From contig CAZNDO010000001.1 in NCBI GenBank assembly GCA_964571855.1, positions 682,001-746,000 of the forward strand: a stretch of 64,000 nt of DNA. Reading direction: 5' to 3'. This stretch comes from CAYYFX01 sp964571855 (GTDB lineage: Bacteria; ARS69). Each line of letters begins with the position of its first letter. Position 1 is the stretch's first letter. This document shows positions 34,446 to 42,393 of the stretch, in pieces. A program made the position numbers and the translations under genes. Under the pieces are notes generated by a model that saw only the letters and a list, made by a program, of their open reading frames with translations, made no database searches and was not told the DNA's origin.

Positions 34446-34578
34446 GCCTAACAAGCGCTTGCAGCGGACGAGCGCGGAGGATCAGACTCGATTGTGATTC
34501 CTCGCGTGCGCAGCGCCCGGTGGGCGGACGAGATCGCGTCCGCGGGTGCGCTCGCCGCTGAACCGCAAGACGTTAGGC
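34446..34578 (+). repeat. attC: attC6 (copy of attC5)
   Basis: Same sequence as attC5, offset by 713 bp; the core GTTAGGC at 34572-34578 starts cassette 7. Confidence 0.93.
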
Positions 34579-34585
34579 GGAAGAG

Positions 34586-34843
34586 TCAGCGGTAGACGTC
34601 CCGGCGGTTCCCGATCTTGATCACGGTGATCGTCCGCTCGGCGTCCGCAATCTCGTAGAGGACGCGATAGTCTCCCTGCCGGACGCGAAAGAGTTCGATG
34701 CCCCTCAGCTTTTCGGCGCCGGGCGGGCGAGGATCCTCGGCGAGCGCGCGGACGCGCTGCACAACGCGCCGACGGTCCCTCGTGGGCAGCGCCTCGAGTT
34801 CCTTGGCGGCCGACGGCTTGATCAGCAGCCTATAGCTTGCCAC
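34586..34843 (-). CDS. Cassette 7: RelE/ParE-family toxin
   Basis: The 85-residue product, MASYRLLIKPSAAKELEALP, has the family fold marks LPTRDRRRVVQRVRALAEDP, LRGIELFRVRQGDYRVLYEI and TVIKIGNRRDVYR. RelE relatives cut mRNA on the ribosome; ParE relatives poison gyrase; which applies is not clear. It overlaps the antitoxin gene by 14 bp, antitoxin first. The pair runs opposite to the array, so it cannot rely on the array promoter. Confidence 0.88.
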   Translation of the reverse strand: MASYRLLIKPSAAKELEALPTRDRRRVVQRVRALAEDPRPPGAEKLRGIELFRVRQGDYRVLYEIADAERTITVIKIGNRRDVYR

Positions 34844-35060
34844 GGCGTCGGAGGTCCTTCAGGACCTTCTCCAAGTCGACGCTCGGCTCCTTGGCCCTCG
34901 CTCGGTAGGCCTCGAGATCGTCGGCGTCCTCGGCCAGATTCAGGCGCACGGCCTCGTTCACGAGGTCCGAGATGGAGCGGTCGGTCTCGACGGCCTTCAG
35001 CCGGAGGGCCCGGTGGAGGGCCTCGTCGAGATAGATCGTGGCGCGTCTTGGGGTAGCCAT
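34830..35060 (-). CDS. Cassette 7: ribbon-helix-helix (CopG-like) antitoxin
   Basis: I start at ATG 35060 (MATPRRATIYLDEALHRALR) because a good promoter places +1 there. The N-terminal RHH (RATIYLDEALHRALRLKAVE; SISDLVNEAVRLNL) binds DNA. The acidic C-terminal part (AEDADDLEAYRARAKEPSVD) would wrap the toxin. The product is 76 residues. It is expected to repress its own promoter through the ATGACGTCAT palindrome located between -35 and -10. Confidence 0.83.
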   Translation of the reverse strand: MATPRRATIYLDEALHRALRLKAVETDRSISDLVNEAVRLNLAEDADDLEAYRARAKEPSVDLEKVLKDLRRRGKL

Positions 35061-35066
35061 GCGGAC

Positions 35067-35095
35067 ACTGTAGCGCCATGACGTCATAGCGTCAA
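35067..35095 (-). promoter_or_regulatory. Toxin-antitoxin promoter with ATGACGTCAT operator, leaderless
   Basis: On the minus strand: TTGACG (35095-35090), 17-bp spacer, TACAGT (35072-35067); the ATG at 35060 falls at the expected +1. The 10-bp perfect palindrome ATGACGTCAT (35078-35087) fills the spacer, a natural site for RHH antitoxin repression. Confidence 0.75.
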
Positions 35096-35112
35096 CCTCC
35101 CCTCTGGGGTCC

Positions 35113-35250
35113 GCCTAACAAGCGCTTGCAGCGGCCGAGCGCCGAGGATCATGATGCTGGAGGCTGTCGATCGCGGCGACCGCGGCCCAGTGGACCGACG
35201 GCGGCCGGTCCCGCGCGAACGCTCGCCGCTGAACCGCAGAGTCGTTATGC
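35113..35250 (+). repeat. attC: attC7 (long type)
   Basis: GCCTAAC complements its cassette start; arms GCTTGCAGCGGCCGAGCGCC and CGCTCGCCGCTG. Ends at GTTATGC; crossover 35244|35245. Confidence 0.92.
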
Positions 35251-35283
35251 GTACGTTCGCTTGTAGCCGAGGGAGGTGGACCG

Positions 35284-35610
35284 ATGGAACTTGAGCGGGC
35301 GCATCGTCTGATCGAGTTGGCCATGTGCGGTGCATGGCTCTTGGCGTACTACTCCCGGATGCGCACAACGGAAGTCGACGTCGCCGCGGGAAACCCGCTG
35401 GGCGGGATTCGGGCGGCGGTTCGCCCGCTTTGGACCATCGCGCTGGTACTGATGGGCCTGACGATTCCGCTGTGGCTTGAGCGCGCGTGGCAGCCTCTGG
35501 CCCACGCGATTGTCGTACCGACCCTCGTTGCCGGGGGGATCGCGGGTGTCCTCACGTCCCTGGCCACGCGCGAGAGCGTGAGGCGGCGTGCTGCCGGTCA
35601 GGGCGCATAA
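35284..35610 (+). CDS. Cassette 8: exact duplicate of the cassette 1 membrane protein
   Basis: Same 108 residues and same GGGAGGTGG ribosome site as 30851-31177; the 416-bp cassette spans 35245-35660. Six cassettes separate the copies, so simple tandem slippage is unlikely and excision/re-integration or block movement is needed. Confidence 0.82.
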   Translation: MELERAHRLIELAMCGAWLLAYYSRMRTTEVDVAAGNPLGGIRAAVRPLWTIALVLMGLTIPLWLERAWQPLAHAIVVPTLVAGGIAGVLTSLATRESVRRRAAGQGA

Positions 35611-35666
35611 CACCGGAATGCAGCGGACGACGCTTCGCGCCGCCGCTGATCCCGACGACGCTATGC
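35605..35666 (+). repeat. attC: attC8 (short type) with altered core GCTATGC
   Basis: Copy of attC1 up to the crossover G at 35660. The following core is GCTATGC rather than GTTATGC, so the essential TT is CT. The next cassette's own inverse core is still GCATAAC, showing it originally began TTATGC and mutated after integration. Confidence 0.85.
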
Positions 35667-35684
35667 AGCAGAACGGAGATCCTC

Positions 35685-36278
35685 ATGAAAAAGCGAGTAG
35701 TCATGGTGCTCGGGCTCGTGTTGGCGTTCATGCCTCGCCCGGCGCTGCCTCACTGCGATACCCTCGACGGTCCCGTGGTGCTTGACGCGAAGGCGGCCCT
35801 GCAAAAGGGCGATGTCACTCCCGTTCTCAAGTGGGTCCGTGCCGACGACGAGAAGGAGATTCGGCAAGCGTTCGCAAAGACGCTGAAGGTCCGCGGGTTG
35901 GGGGATGATGCGCGCGATCTTGCCGACCACCACTTCTTCGAATCGTTGGTTCGTATCCACCGCGCCGGCGAAGGCGTCGCGTACACTGGCCTGAAGCCGG
36001 CGGGGACGGTCGACCCCGGCATCGCGGCGGCCGACAAGGCGCTGGACAAGGGGTCGGCGGATCAACTGGCGACAGAGCTCGGAGAACACGTTGCGGCCGG
36101 TCTTCGCGAGCGCTTCGCGAAAGTCGTTGCGGCCAAGGCACATCGCGACGAGAGCGTCGACGCCGGACGGGCGTATGTGGCCGCCTACGTAGAGTACGTG
36201 CACTACGTGGAGGCGGTACATGGGCTGGCGACCGCTCCACCGAGCGAGCACCGTCACATTCACGCTGCGGACCGTTGA
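35685..36278 (+). CDS. Cassette 9: secreted DUF6448-family protein
   Basis: ATG 35685 starts MKKRVVMVLGLVLAFMPRPA, a signal peptide. The mature part shows the DUF6448 pattern: HCDTLDGPVVLDAKAALQKG, WVRADDEKEIRQAFAKTLKV, HHFFESLVRIHRAGEGVAYT, GLKPAGTVDP and VAAYVEYVHYVEAVHG. The family is helical, often periplasmic, and of unknown biochemical role. Length 197 residues. The ribosome site is ACGGAGATCC. Cassette 35661-36358. Confidence 0.8.
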   Translation: MKKRVVMVLGLVLAFMPRPALPHCDTLDGPVVLDAKAALQKGDVTPVLKWVRADDEKEIRQAFAKTLKVRGLGDDARDLADHHFFESLVRIHRAGEGVAYTGLKPAGTVDPGIAAADKALDKGSADQLATELGEHVAAGLRERFAKVVAAKAHRDESVDAGRAYVAAYVEYVHYVEAVHGLATAPPSEHRHIHAADR

Positions 36279-36302
36279 GGTGTGCCCCGCGGTGCGCCTG
36301 CG

Positions 36303-36364
36303 GCATAACAACAGCATGCAGCGGCCGGCGCTTCGCGCCGCCGCTGATCCCTAACCCGTTAGGC
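36303..36364 (+). repeat. attC: attC9 (short type)
   Basis: GCATAAC ... ATGCAGCGGCCGGCGC pairs with GCGCCGCCGCTGATCC; ends at GTTAGGC with crossover 36358|36359. Its sequence is close to attC1/attC8. Confidence 0.88.
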
Positions 36365-36381
36365 ACGGCAGTAGGTGAGCG

Positions 36382-36864
36382 ATGAGAGTCGAGTGGTTGA
36401 CCACGAGCGTAGCCGCCGTCGCTCTCGGAGCGGCGGTCGATGCGTCTGCGGTGAGCCACACCTTCGACATCGACTCCAACAACTTGGCTGCTGTCCCATT
36501 CCACATCGTCCTCACGTACTGGGAGACCGACCACGGTCTGAGCTTCGAGGTCACCGTACCACTCACGGGACCACACCCGGACCTTGTGGGCGGCCTTGTC
36601 GTTACCGACACGACCTCCCAGATCGTATCTGCGCCGATCCGGCACCACGATGCCGACGGAGAGCGCATGTGGGCGTTTCGTCTGCGTGGAGACGTGGCTT
36701 CCCGAACCACGCTCCATCTCTCGGATGGCGTGAGGTTCTCAGTGGACACTTGGCGGTTCGCGCTCGGCAGTCTGATGGTCGGCTCCTTCGAGCGCGTTGC
36801 CGGGCCCGACTCCACCAACGTCCATTGGCGCGTGGAGGCGGGCAAGCGACCGCGGAGACGCTAG
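36382..36864 (+). CDS. Cassette 10: secreted protein, same family as cassette 3
   Basis: The 160-residue product starts MRVEWLTTSVAAVALGAAVD, a signal peptide. The mature part runs collinearly with the cassette-3 protein: PFHIVLTYWETDHGLSFEV, DLVGGLVVTD, WAFRLRGDVASRTTLHLSDG, TWRFALGSLMVGSFERVAGP. The predicted fold is all-beta. It ends in a basic KRPRRR tail. Function unknown. Cassette 36359-36895. Confidence 0.75.
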   Translation: MRVEWLTTSVAAVALGAAVDASAVSHTFDIDSNNLAAVPFHIVLTYWETDHGLSFEVTVPLTGPHPDLVGGLVVTDTTSQIVSAPIRHHDADGERMWAFRLRGDVASRTTLHLSDGVRFSVDTWRFALGSLMVGSFERVAGPDSTNVHWRVEAGKRPRRR

Positions 36865-36867
36865 GGT

Positions 36868-36901
36868 GCCTAACAAGCGCTTGCAGCGGACGACGTTAGA
36901 C
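36868..36901 (+). repeat. attC: attC10, internally deleted (34 bp)
   Basis: Begins GCCTAACAAGCGCTTGCAGC like long attC sites but jumps from GGACGA straight to the core CGTTAGAC, losing the opposite arm. It probably cannot fold into a normal attC hairpin, so cassettes 10 and 11 may be locked together. Confidence 0.75.
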
Positions 36902-36935
36902 CCCAGGGCGGGGTTTCCGGCCTTCGGCGTGGTGG

Positions 36936-36941
36936 TAGACT
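36936..36941 (+). promoter_or_regulatory. Extended -10 element, probable leaderless start
   Basis: TGG-TAGACT ends 6 bp before the DUF4160 ATG at 36948. No convincing -35 is seen. Confidence 0.4.
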
Positions 36942-36947
36942 GGGCCC

Positions 36948-37187
36948 ATGTCGCCGACGGTCATGAGGTCCGGGCCCTACCGCCTGTTCTTCTTCAGCAA
37001 CGAGGGTACGGAGCCGCCGCACATCCACGTGCAGCGGGAACGAATGCTGGCCAAGTTCTGGCTGACCCCGGTGGGCTTGGCCCGCTCCACGGGGTTCTCT
37101 CCGCGGGAGCTTCGTCGGATCCAGTCGCTGGTGGTCGAGAACGCGGCAGCGCTTCAGGAGGCGTGGGATGAGCACTTCGCCGATTGA
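36948..37187 (+). CDS. Cassette 11: DUF4160 protein
   Basis: The 79-residue product matches DUF4160: MRSGPYRLFFFSNEGTEPPH, HVQRERMLAKFWL, GFSPRELRRIQSLVVEN. DUF4160 and DUF2442 genes often occur as an overlapping pair with toxin-antitoxin-like distribution; biochemical proof is thin. It overlaps the DUF2442 gene by 20 bp. The acidic C-terminus ends DEHFAD. Confidence 0.8.
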   Translation: MSPTVMRSGPYRLFFFSNEGTEPPHIHVQRERMLAKFWLTPVGLARSTGFSPRELRRIQSLVVENAAALQEAWDEHFAD

Positions 37188-37428
37188 GCTTCGCCCCCTT
37201 GCCCGGACGGTCCTCGTGACCGAGGACGAGCTTACCGTCGGCCTCGCCGACGGGCGGGCAATCACCGTGCCCCTTGTGTGGTTCCCTCGGCTTCTTCGGG
37301 CGAATCCGGCGTCGCGCAGCCGTTGGGAGCTTCTCGGCGACGGCGAGGGCATTCACTGGCCGGACGCCGACGAGGACTTGAGCGTCGAGGGTCTTCTCGC
37401 CGGGAACCGGGCCCGAGGTGTGGCCTAA
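37168..37428 (+). CDS. Cassette 11: DUF2442 protein
   Basis: The 86-residue product (AGGAGG site inside the DUF4160 gene) matches DUF2442: VLVTEDELTVGLADGRAITV, PLVWFPRLLRANPASRSRWE, then GIHWPDADEDLSVEGLLAG. It probably partners the DUF4160 protein. Its stop TAA lies within the inverse core GCCTAAC of the attC that was later split by the IS element. Confidence 0.82.
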   Translation: MSTSPIELRPLARTVLVTEDELTVGLADGRAITVPLVWFPRLLRANPASRSRWELLGDGEGIHWPDADEDLSVEGLLAGNRARGVA

Positions 37429-37434
37429 CTGGCG
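37423..37434 (+). repeat. attC: attC11, left part (site interrupted by IS element)
   Basis: GCCTAACTGGCG. Joined to CTTGCAGCGGAC at 38811 it restores a normal long attC of the kind GCCTAAC-xxGCG-CTTGCAGCGG. Confidence 0.8.
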
Positions 37435-37452
37435 TATCTGGACTCCTCCCGC

Positions 37453-37694
37453 AAGGCGTTCGAGAGATTGTCGAGCTGAGAGGCGCGGGATCTGACTGCA
37501 GTCGTATCTCCGGCCTTGGTTGGAGCGGCGTCGCTCCGGGCCATGATGGAGAGTCGCGCGCGGGGAGCCCATCGCTTGCGCGGCCTCGAAGGCCAGGCTA
37601 GTTGTCGGCTTCCCCTCGCGCCGGTCAGAGCCGGTGCGCCATCAGTTCGTTTCTCCCGAAGCAGCGTCGAGGGCGAGCACGGTGCCGTTCGGAT
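37453..37694 (-). ncRNA. Putative bridge/seek RNA-coding 3-prime end of the IS element
   Basis: IS1111-group elements encode their target-guiding RNA downstream of the transposase. This 240-bp noncoding end has hairpins GGAGCG-GCGT-CGCTCC (37522-37537) and GGCCT-CGA-AGGCC (37582-37594). CGCTTGCGCGG (37573-37583) resembles the attC target CGCTTGCAGCGG across the insertion point and could be part of a guide loop. Position and size support the call; the RNA itself is inferred. Confidence 0.45.
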
Positions 37695-38723
37695 TCAGGC
37701 CACCGTCACCTCCTGGAAGGGCATGTCCTTCCTCCAGACGGCCCAGACGATGCGGGCGAGCTTGTTGGCGAGGGCGACGGCGGCCTTGTTGTGCCCGCGC
37801 TTCATCTCGACGGCGAGCGCCCAGGCGCGGAGTCGTCCCGGGTCGTTCTTCTCTCGCGCTCTCCAGAGCACGGCGCGAGCGCCGTGGATGAGGAGCATGC
37901 GGAGGTAGGGATCGCCGCGCTTGGAGATCGCCCCGAGGAGTCGGGTCTTCCCCGATGATCGCTCGCGGGGGTGAGACCGAGGTAGCTGGCGAAGTGACGA
38001 GCAGAGGGGAAGCGCCGGACGTCCCCGACGAAGGCGACCAAGGCGGTCGAGGTGAGCGGCCCCACTCCCGGGATGGTCTGGAGCTGAGCGACGGCGGGGA
38101 GATGGTCGGCGAGGGCCTCCAGGGTCTTCTCGGCGAGATGGATTCGCCCTTCGAGCAGTCGGATCTCCTCGAGACCTTCGGCGAGGAGAGGCCGCAGCGT
38201 GTTCGGCACGACGGACTCGGCGTCGTCGAGCGCGGCGCGCAGATGAGGGATCACATGACGGGCTCCGGTGGGGATCACGAGCCCGAGTCTCTTTGGCGAA
38301 GCCGCGCGTTGCATTCAGGCGCGCGGTCCGGGTGGCCATCCAACTCGAGCGGAGCCGATGGATCGCCGCGATCGCCTGCTGATCGGGAGACTTCACGGGA
38401 ACGGGATGGATGTCCTCGTTGCGGTAGGCCTCGAGCAGCGCCTTGGCGTCGGTCTGGTCGGTCTTGTTCCGAGTGACGTAGGGACGCACGGCATGCGGGG
38501 GCAGCAGGACGACGTTGTGGCCGAGGGCCTGGAGCTCGCGCGCCCAGTGATGAGCGGAGGCGCAGGCCTCGAGGAGGACGGTGGCGGTGGGCTGCTTCCG
38601 AAAGAAGGGCAGGACGCGACGGCGCGGGAGGCGATGGCGTTCCGTCACCCGCCCGGCGCGGTTGGAGACGGCGATCTCGAGGGTGGCGGTGGCGACGTCG
38701 ACGGCGATGGTAGTAGGCTTCAT
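37695..38723 (-). pseudogene. IS110/IS1111 transposase, two frameshifts
   Basis: ATG 38723 (AAGGAGGAG site) begins MKPTTIAVDVATATLEIAVS, the RuvC-like DEDD domain, with EACASAHHWARELQALGHNV and RNKTDQTDAKALLEA. Near 38290 the coding moves to another frame, continuing LGLVIPTGARHVIPHLRAAL and QTIPGVGPLTSTALVAFVGD (Tnp_20 region). Near 37965 it returns to the first frame: RERSSGKTRLLGAISKRGDP, then MLLIHGARAVLW (Ser domain). Two compensating shifts imply an inactive copy, unless they are sequencing errors. Confidence 0.85.
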
Positions 38724-38810
38724 GGAGGACTCCTCCTTCCCCGCGGTGAGGGGCACGGCGACCCTGGCACGACGATGCCGTATGAGTCGCGGGAGGAGTC
38801 CATTCCATCA

Positions 38811-38933
38811 CTTGCAGCGGACGAGCGCCGGGGATCATGCTGCTGGAGCCTGTCGATCGCGGCGAACGCGGCTGGTGGACCGCCGGCGGTTGGTCGCGCG
38901 TGGCGCTCGCCGCTGAACCGCAAGCCGTTAGGC
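38811..38933 (+). repeat. attC: attC11, right part
   Basis: CTTGCAGCGGACGAGCGCC pairs with GGCGCTCGCCGCTG; ends at core GTTAGGC, crossover 38927|38928. Confidence 0.88.
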
Positions 38934-38947
38934 CGGTAGCGAGGCAC

Positions 38948-38976
38948 TTGCGGCCCGTTCGGAGTCTGGCTATATT
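38948..38976 (+). promoter_or_regulatory. Promoter of the cassette 12 toxin-antitoxin genes, leaderless
   Basis: TTGCGG (38948-38953), 17-bp spacer, TATATT (38971-38976). The GTG at 38986 begins 9 bp after the -10, so the transcript should have at most a few leader bases. Confidence 0.75.
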
Positions 38977-38985
38977 CTGGCCACT

Positions 38986-39282
38986 GTGCGATACGCGATC
39001 GTTCTGGCCCCTGGGGCGATTCGGGAACTGAAGGCGCTCGGCGCCCACGAGCGCGCGGAAGTCCGGGACGCCATTGATCGGCATCTTCGGCACGAGCCGA
39101 CCAAGGTCTCGCGCAGTCGAATCAAGCGGCTGCGGGGCCTGCGCCGGCCGCAGTATCGGCTCCGAGTGGGCGAGATTCGGGTGTTCTACGATGTCTCAGA
39201 AGCGATCGTCGAAGTCCTCACAATCATCTCCAAGGATCAAGCGAGTTCGTGGCTCGCGCAAGAAGGGGAGCCCGACACGTAA
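38986..39282 (+). CDS. Cassette 12: RelE/ParE-family toxin
   Basis: The 98-residue product starts VRYAIVLAPGAIRELKALGA and has HERAEVRDAIDRHLRHEPTK, SRIKRLRGLRRPQYRLRVGE, IRVFYDVSEAIVEVLTIISK. It matches the RelE/StbE-type toxins that pair with Phd/YefM antitoxins. The toxin comes first, the less usual order; the antitoxin starts 1 bp past its stop. An mRNA-cleaving role is inferred from the family. Confidence 0.88.
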   Translation: MRYAIVLAPGAIRELKALGAHERAEVRDAIDRHLRHEPTKVSRSRIKRLRGLRRPQYRLRVGEIRVFYDVSEAIVEVLTIISKDQASSWLAQEGEPDT

Positions 39283-39283
39283 G

Positions 39284-39529
39284 GTGGCGCTGGCAGAGGT
39301 GAAGGATGACCTGTCGCGTTATCTCCGCATGGCGGAGCGGGAAGAGGTCGTGATCACGCGTCACGGGAAGCCGGCCGGCGTCTTGATCGGCTTCGGTTCG
39401 GAAGATGCGTGGCTGGAGTACCGGCTAGAGAACCATCCGGAGTTCTTGGATCGTGTCGCGCGAGCCCGCGCCGACCTTGCCGCCGGCAAGGGTGCGCGGC
39501 TCGAGGACATCCCGGACGGGGCGGCCTAA
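39284..39529 (+). CDS. Cassette 12: Phd/YefM-family antitoxin
   Basis: GTG 39284 gives VALAEVKDDLSRYLRMAERE, EVVITRHGKPAGVLIGFGSE, then an acidic/basic helical tail (LEYRLENHPEFLDRVARARA). It matches Phd/YefM antitoxins, 81 residues. GGGGAG lies 14 nt upstream; an ATG at 39191 in the same frame would add 31 residues of toxin-overlapping low-complexity sequence and is disfavoured. The stop TAA lies inside the inverse core GCCTAAC. Confidence 0.85.
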   Translation: MALAEVKDDLSRYLRMAEREEVVITRHGKPAGVLIGFGSEDAWLEYRLENHPEFLDRVARARADLAAGKGARLEDIPDGAA

Positions 39530-39657
39530 CACGCGCTTGCAGGACGAGCGCCGGGGATAACGATCCTCGAGGCCGTCGTTCGCGGCGAACGCGCTTGGTG
39601 AGCCGACGGGTCTCGGTCGCGTGCGGCGCTCGCCGCTGAAGCGCAGGCACGTGAGAC
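39524..39657 (+). repeat. attC: attC12 with degenerate core GTGAGAC (last of the array)
   Basis: GCCTAAC ... GCGCTTGCAGGACGAGCGCC has lost CGG from the usual CAGCGGACG arm; the other arm is GGCGCTCGCCGCTGAA. It ends at GTGAGAC instead of GTTAGAC. Probably inactive; it marks the end of the recognisable array. Confidence 0.8.
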
Positions 39658-39663
39658 ACGAGG

Positions 39664-39924
39664 GTGACCGAAAGCGTGGCACTGCCGGATGGATGCGATC
39701 AGGATCGAGTCGCGGAAGTCGCGCTCGACCTTCTATGGCCGAGTGCGCACGGCCCGCGCGAGGCGCCGCGCGTGTGGAAGGGTCTGGACTGGGACGTGAC
39801 GGACCTTCTGTTCGAGCGGGGCTGGATCGGAAACCCCCGGAGCAAGGCGCAATCCGTGGCATTGACAGACCAGGGGGCGCGCTTGGCCGAGACGTTCTTC
39901 CTCAAGCACTTCGGCGCGACGTAG
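39664..39924 (+). CDS. DUF6429-family protein
   Basis: The 86-residue product (GTG 39664) resembles DUF6429: DRVAEVALDLLWPSA, PRVWKGLDWDVTDLLFERGW, IGNPRSKAQSVALTDQGARL, ending FFLKHFGAT. The pattern suggests a small winged-helix-like fold; function unknown. It directly follows the last degenerate attC and has no attC of its own, so it is either the fixed terminal cassette or the first chromosomal gene. Confidence 0.72.
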   Translation: MTESVALPDGCDQDRVAEVALDLLWPSAHGPREAPRVWKGLDWDVTDLLFERGWIGNPRSKAQSVALTDQGARLAETFFLKHFGAT

Positions 39925-40027
39925 TGACGAGGCGTGGGCGGCCGGTGCGACCCAGGCTTGGTCACGGACTCGACGCCGCGGCGCCTGCTTGGGCGTCCCT
40001 CGGGTCAGGGAGTGGGCTGAAGCTCCC

Positions 40028-42331
<2,304 letters not shown>

Positions 42332-42393
42332 TGCCTTCCGGGGGTCGAGGTTCCAAGCCCGAATCGGCGCATCGTCGGGCGCCAGGAGACATC

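Larger units (their letters stand above)
37435..38810 (-). mobile_element. IS110/IS1111-family insertion sequence inside an attC site
   Basis: The ~1376-bp element is delimited by rejoining the attC halves. It has 13-bp inverted repeats GGACTCCTCCCGC (37440-37452) and GCGGGAGGAGTCC (38789-38801), 5 and 9 bp in from the deduced ends; subterminal repeats are a mark of the IS1111 subgroup, absent from IS110 proper. The single transposase gene is on the minus strand. Its 5-prime noncoding end is 87 bp and the 3-prime one about 260 bp. A group of IS1111 elements is known to target attC sites of integrons. No target duplication is seen, as expected. Exact ends are uncertain by a few bases. Confidence 0.85.

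Noticed and set aside
30812..35660. Assembly artefact as sole explanation of repeated cassettes
   Set aside because: Junction bases after the crossover differ correctly between copies (for example GTTATCC versus GTTAGGC), as expected of real integron insertion; long reads would still be useful.
30812..39657. CRISPR array
   Set aside because: The repeats are 60-140 bp, imperfect, spaced by 300-700 bp of coding DNA, and each begins and ends with integron core sites; they are attC sites.
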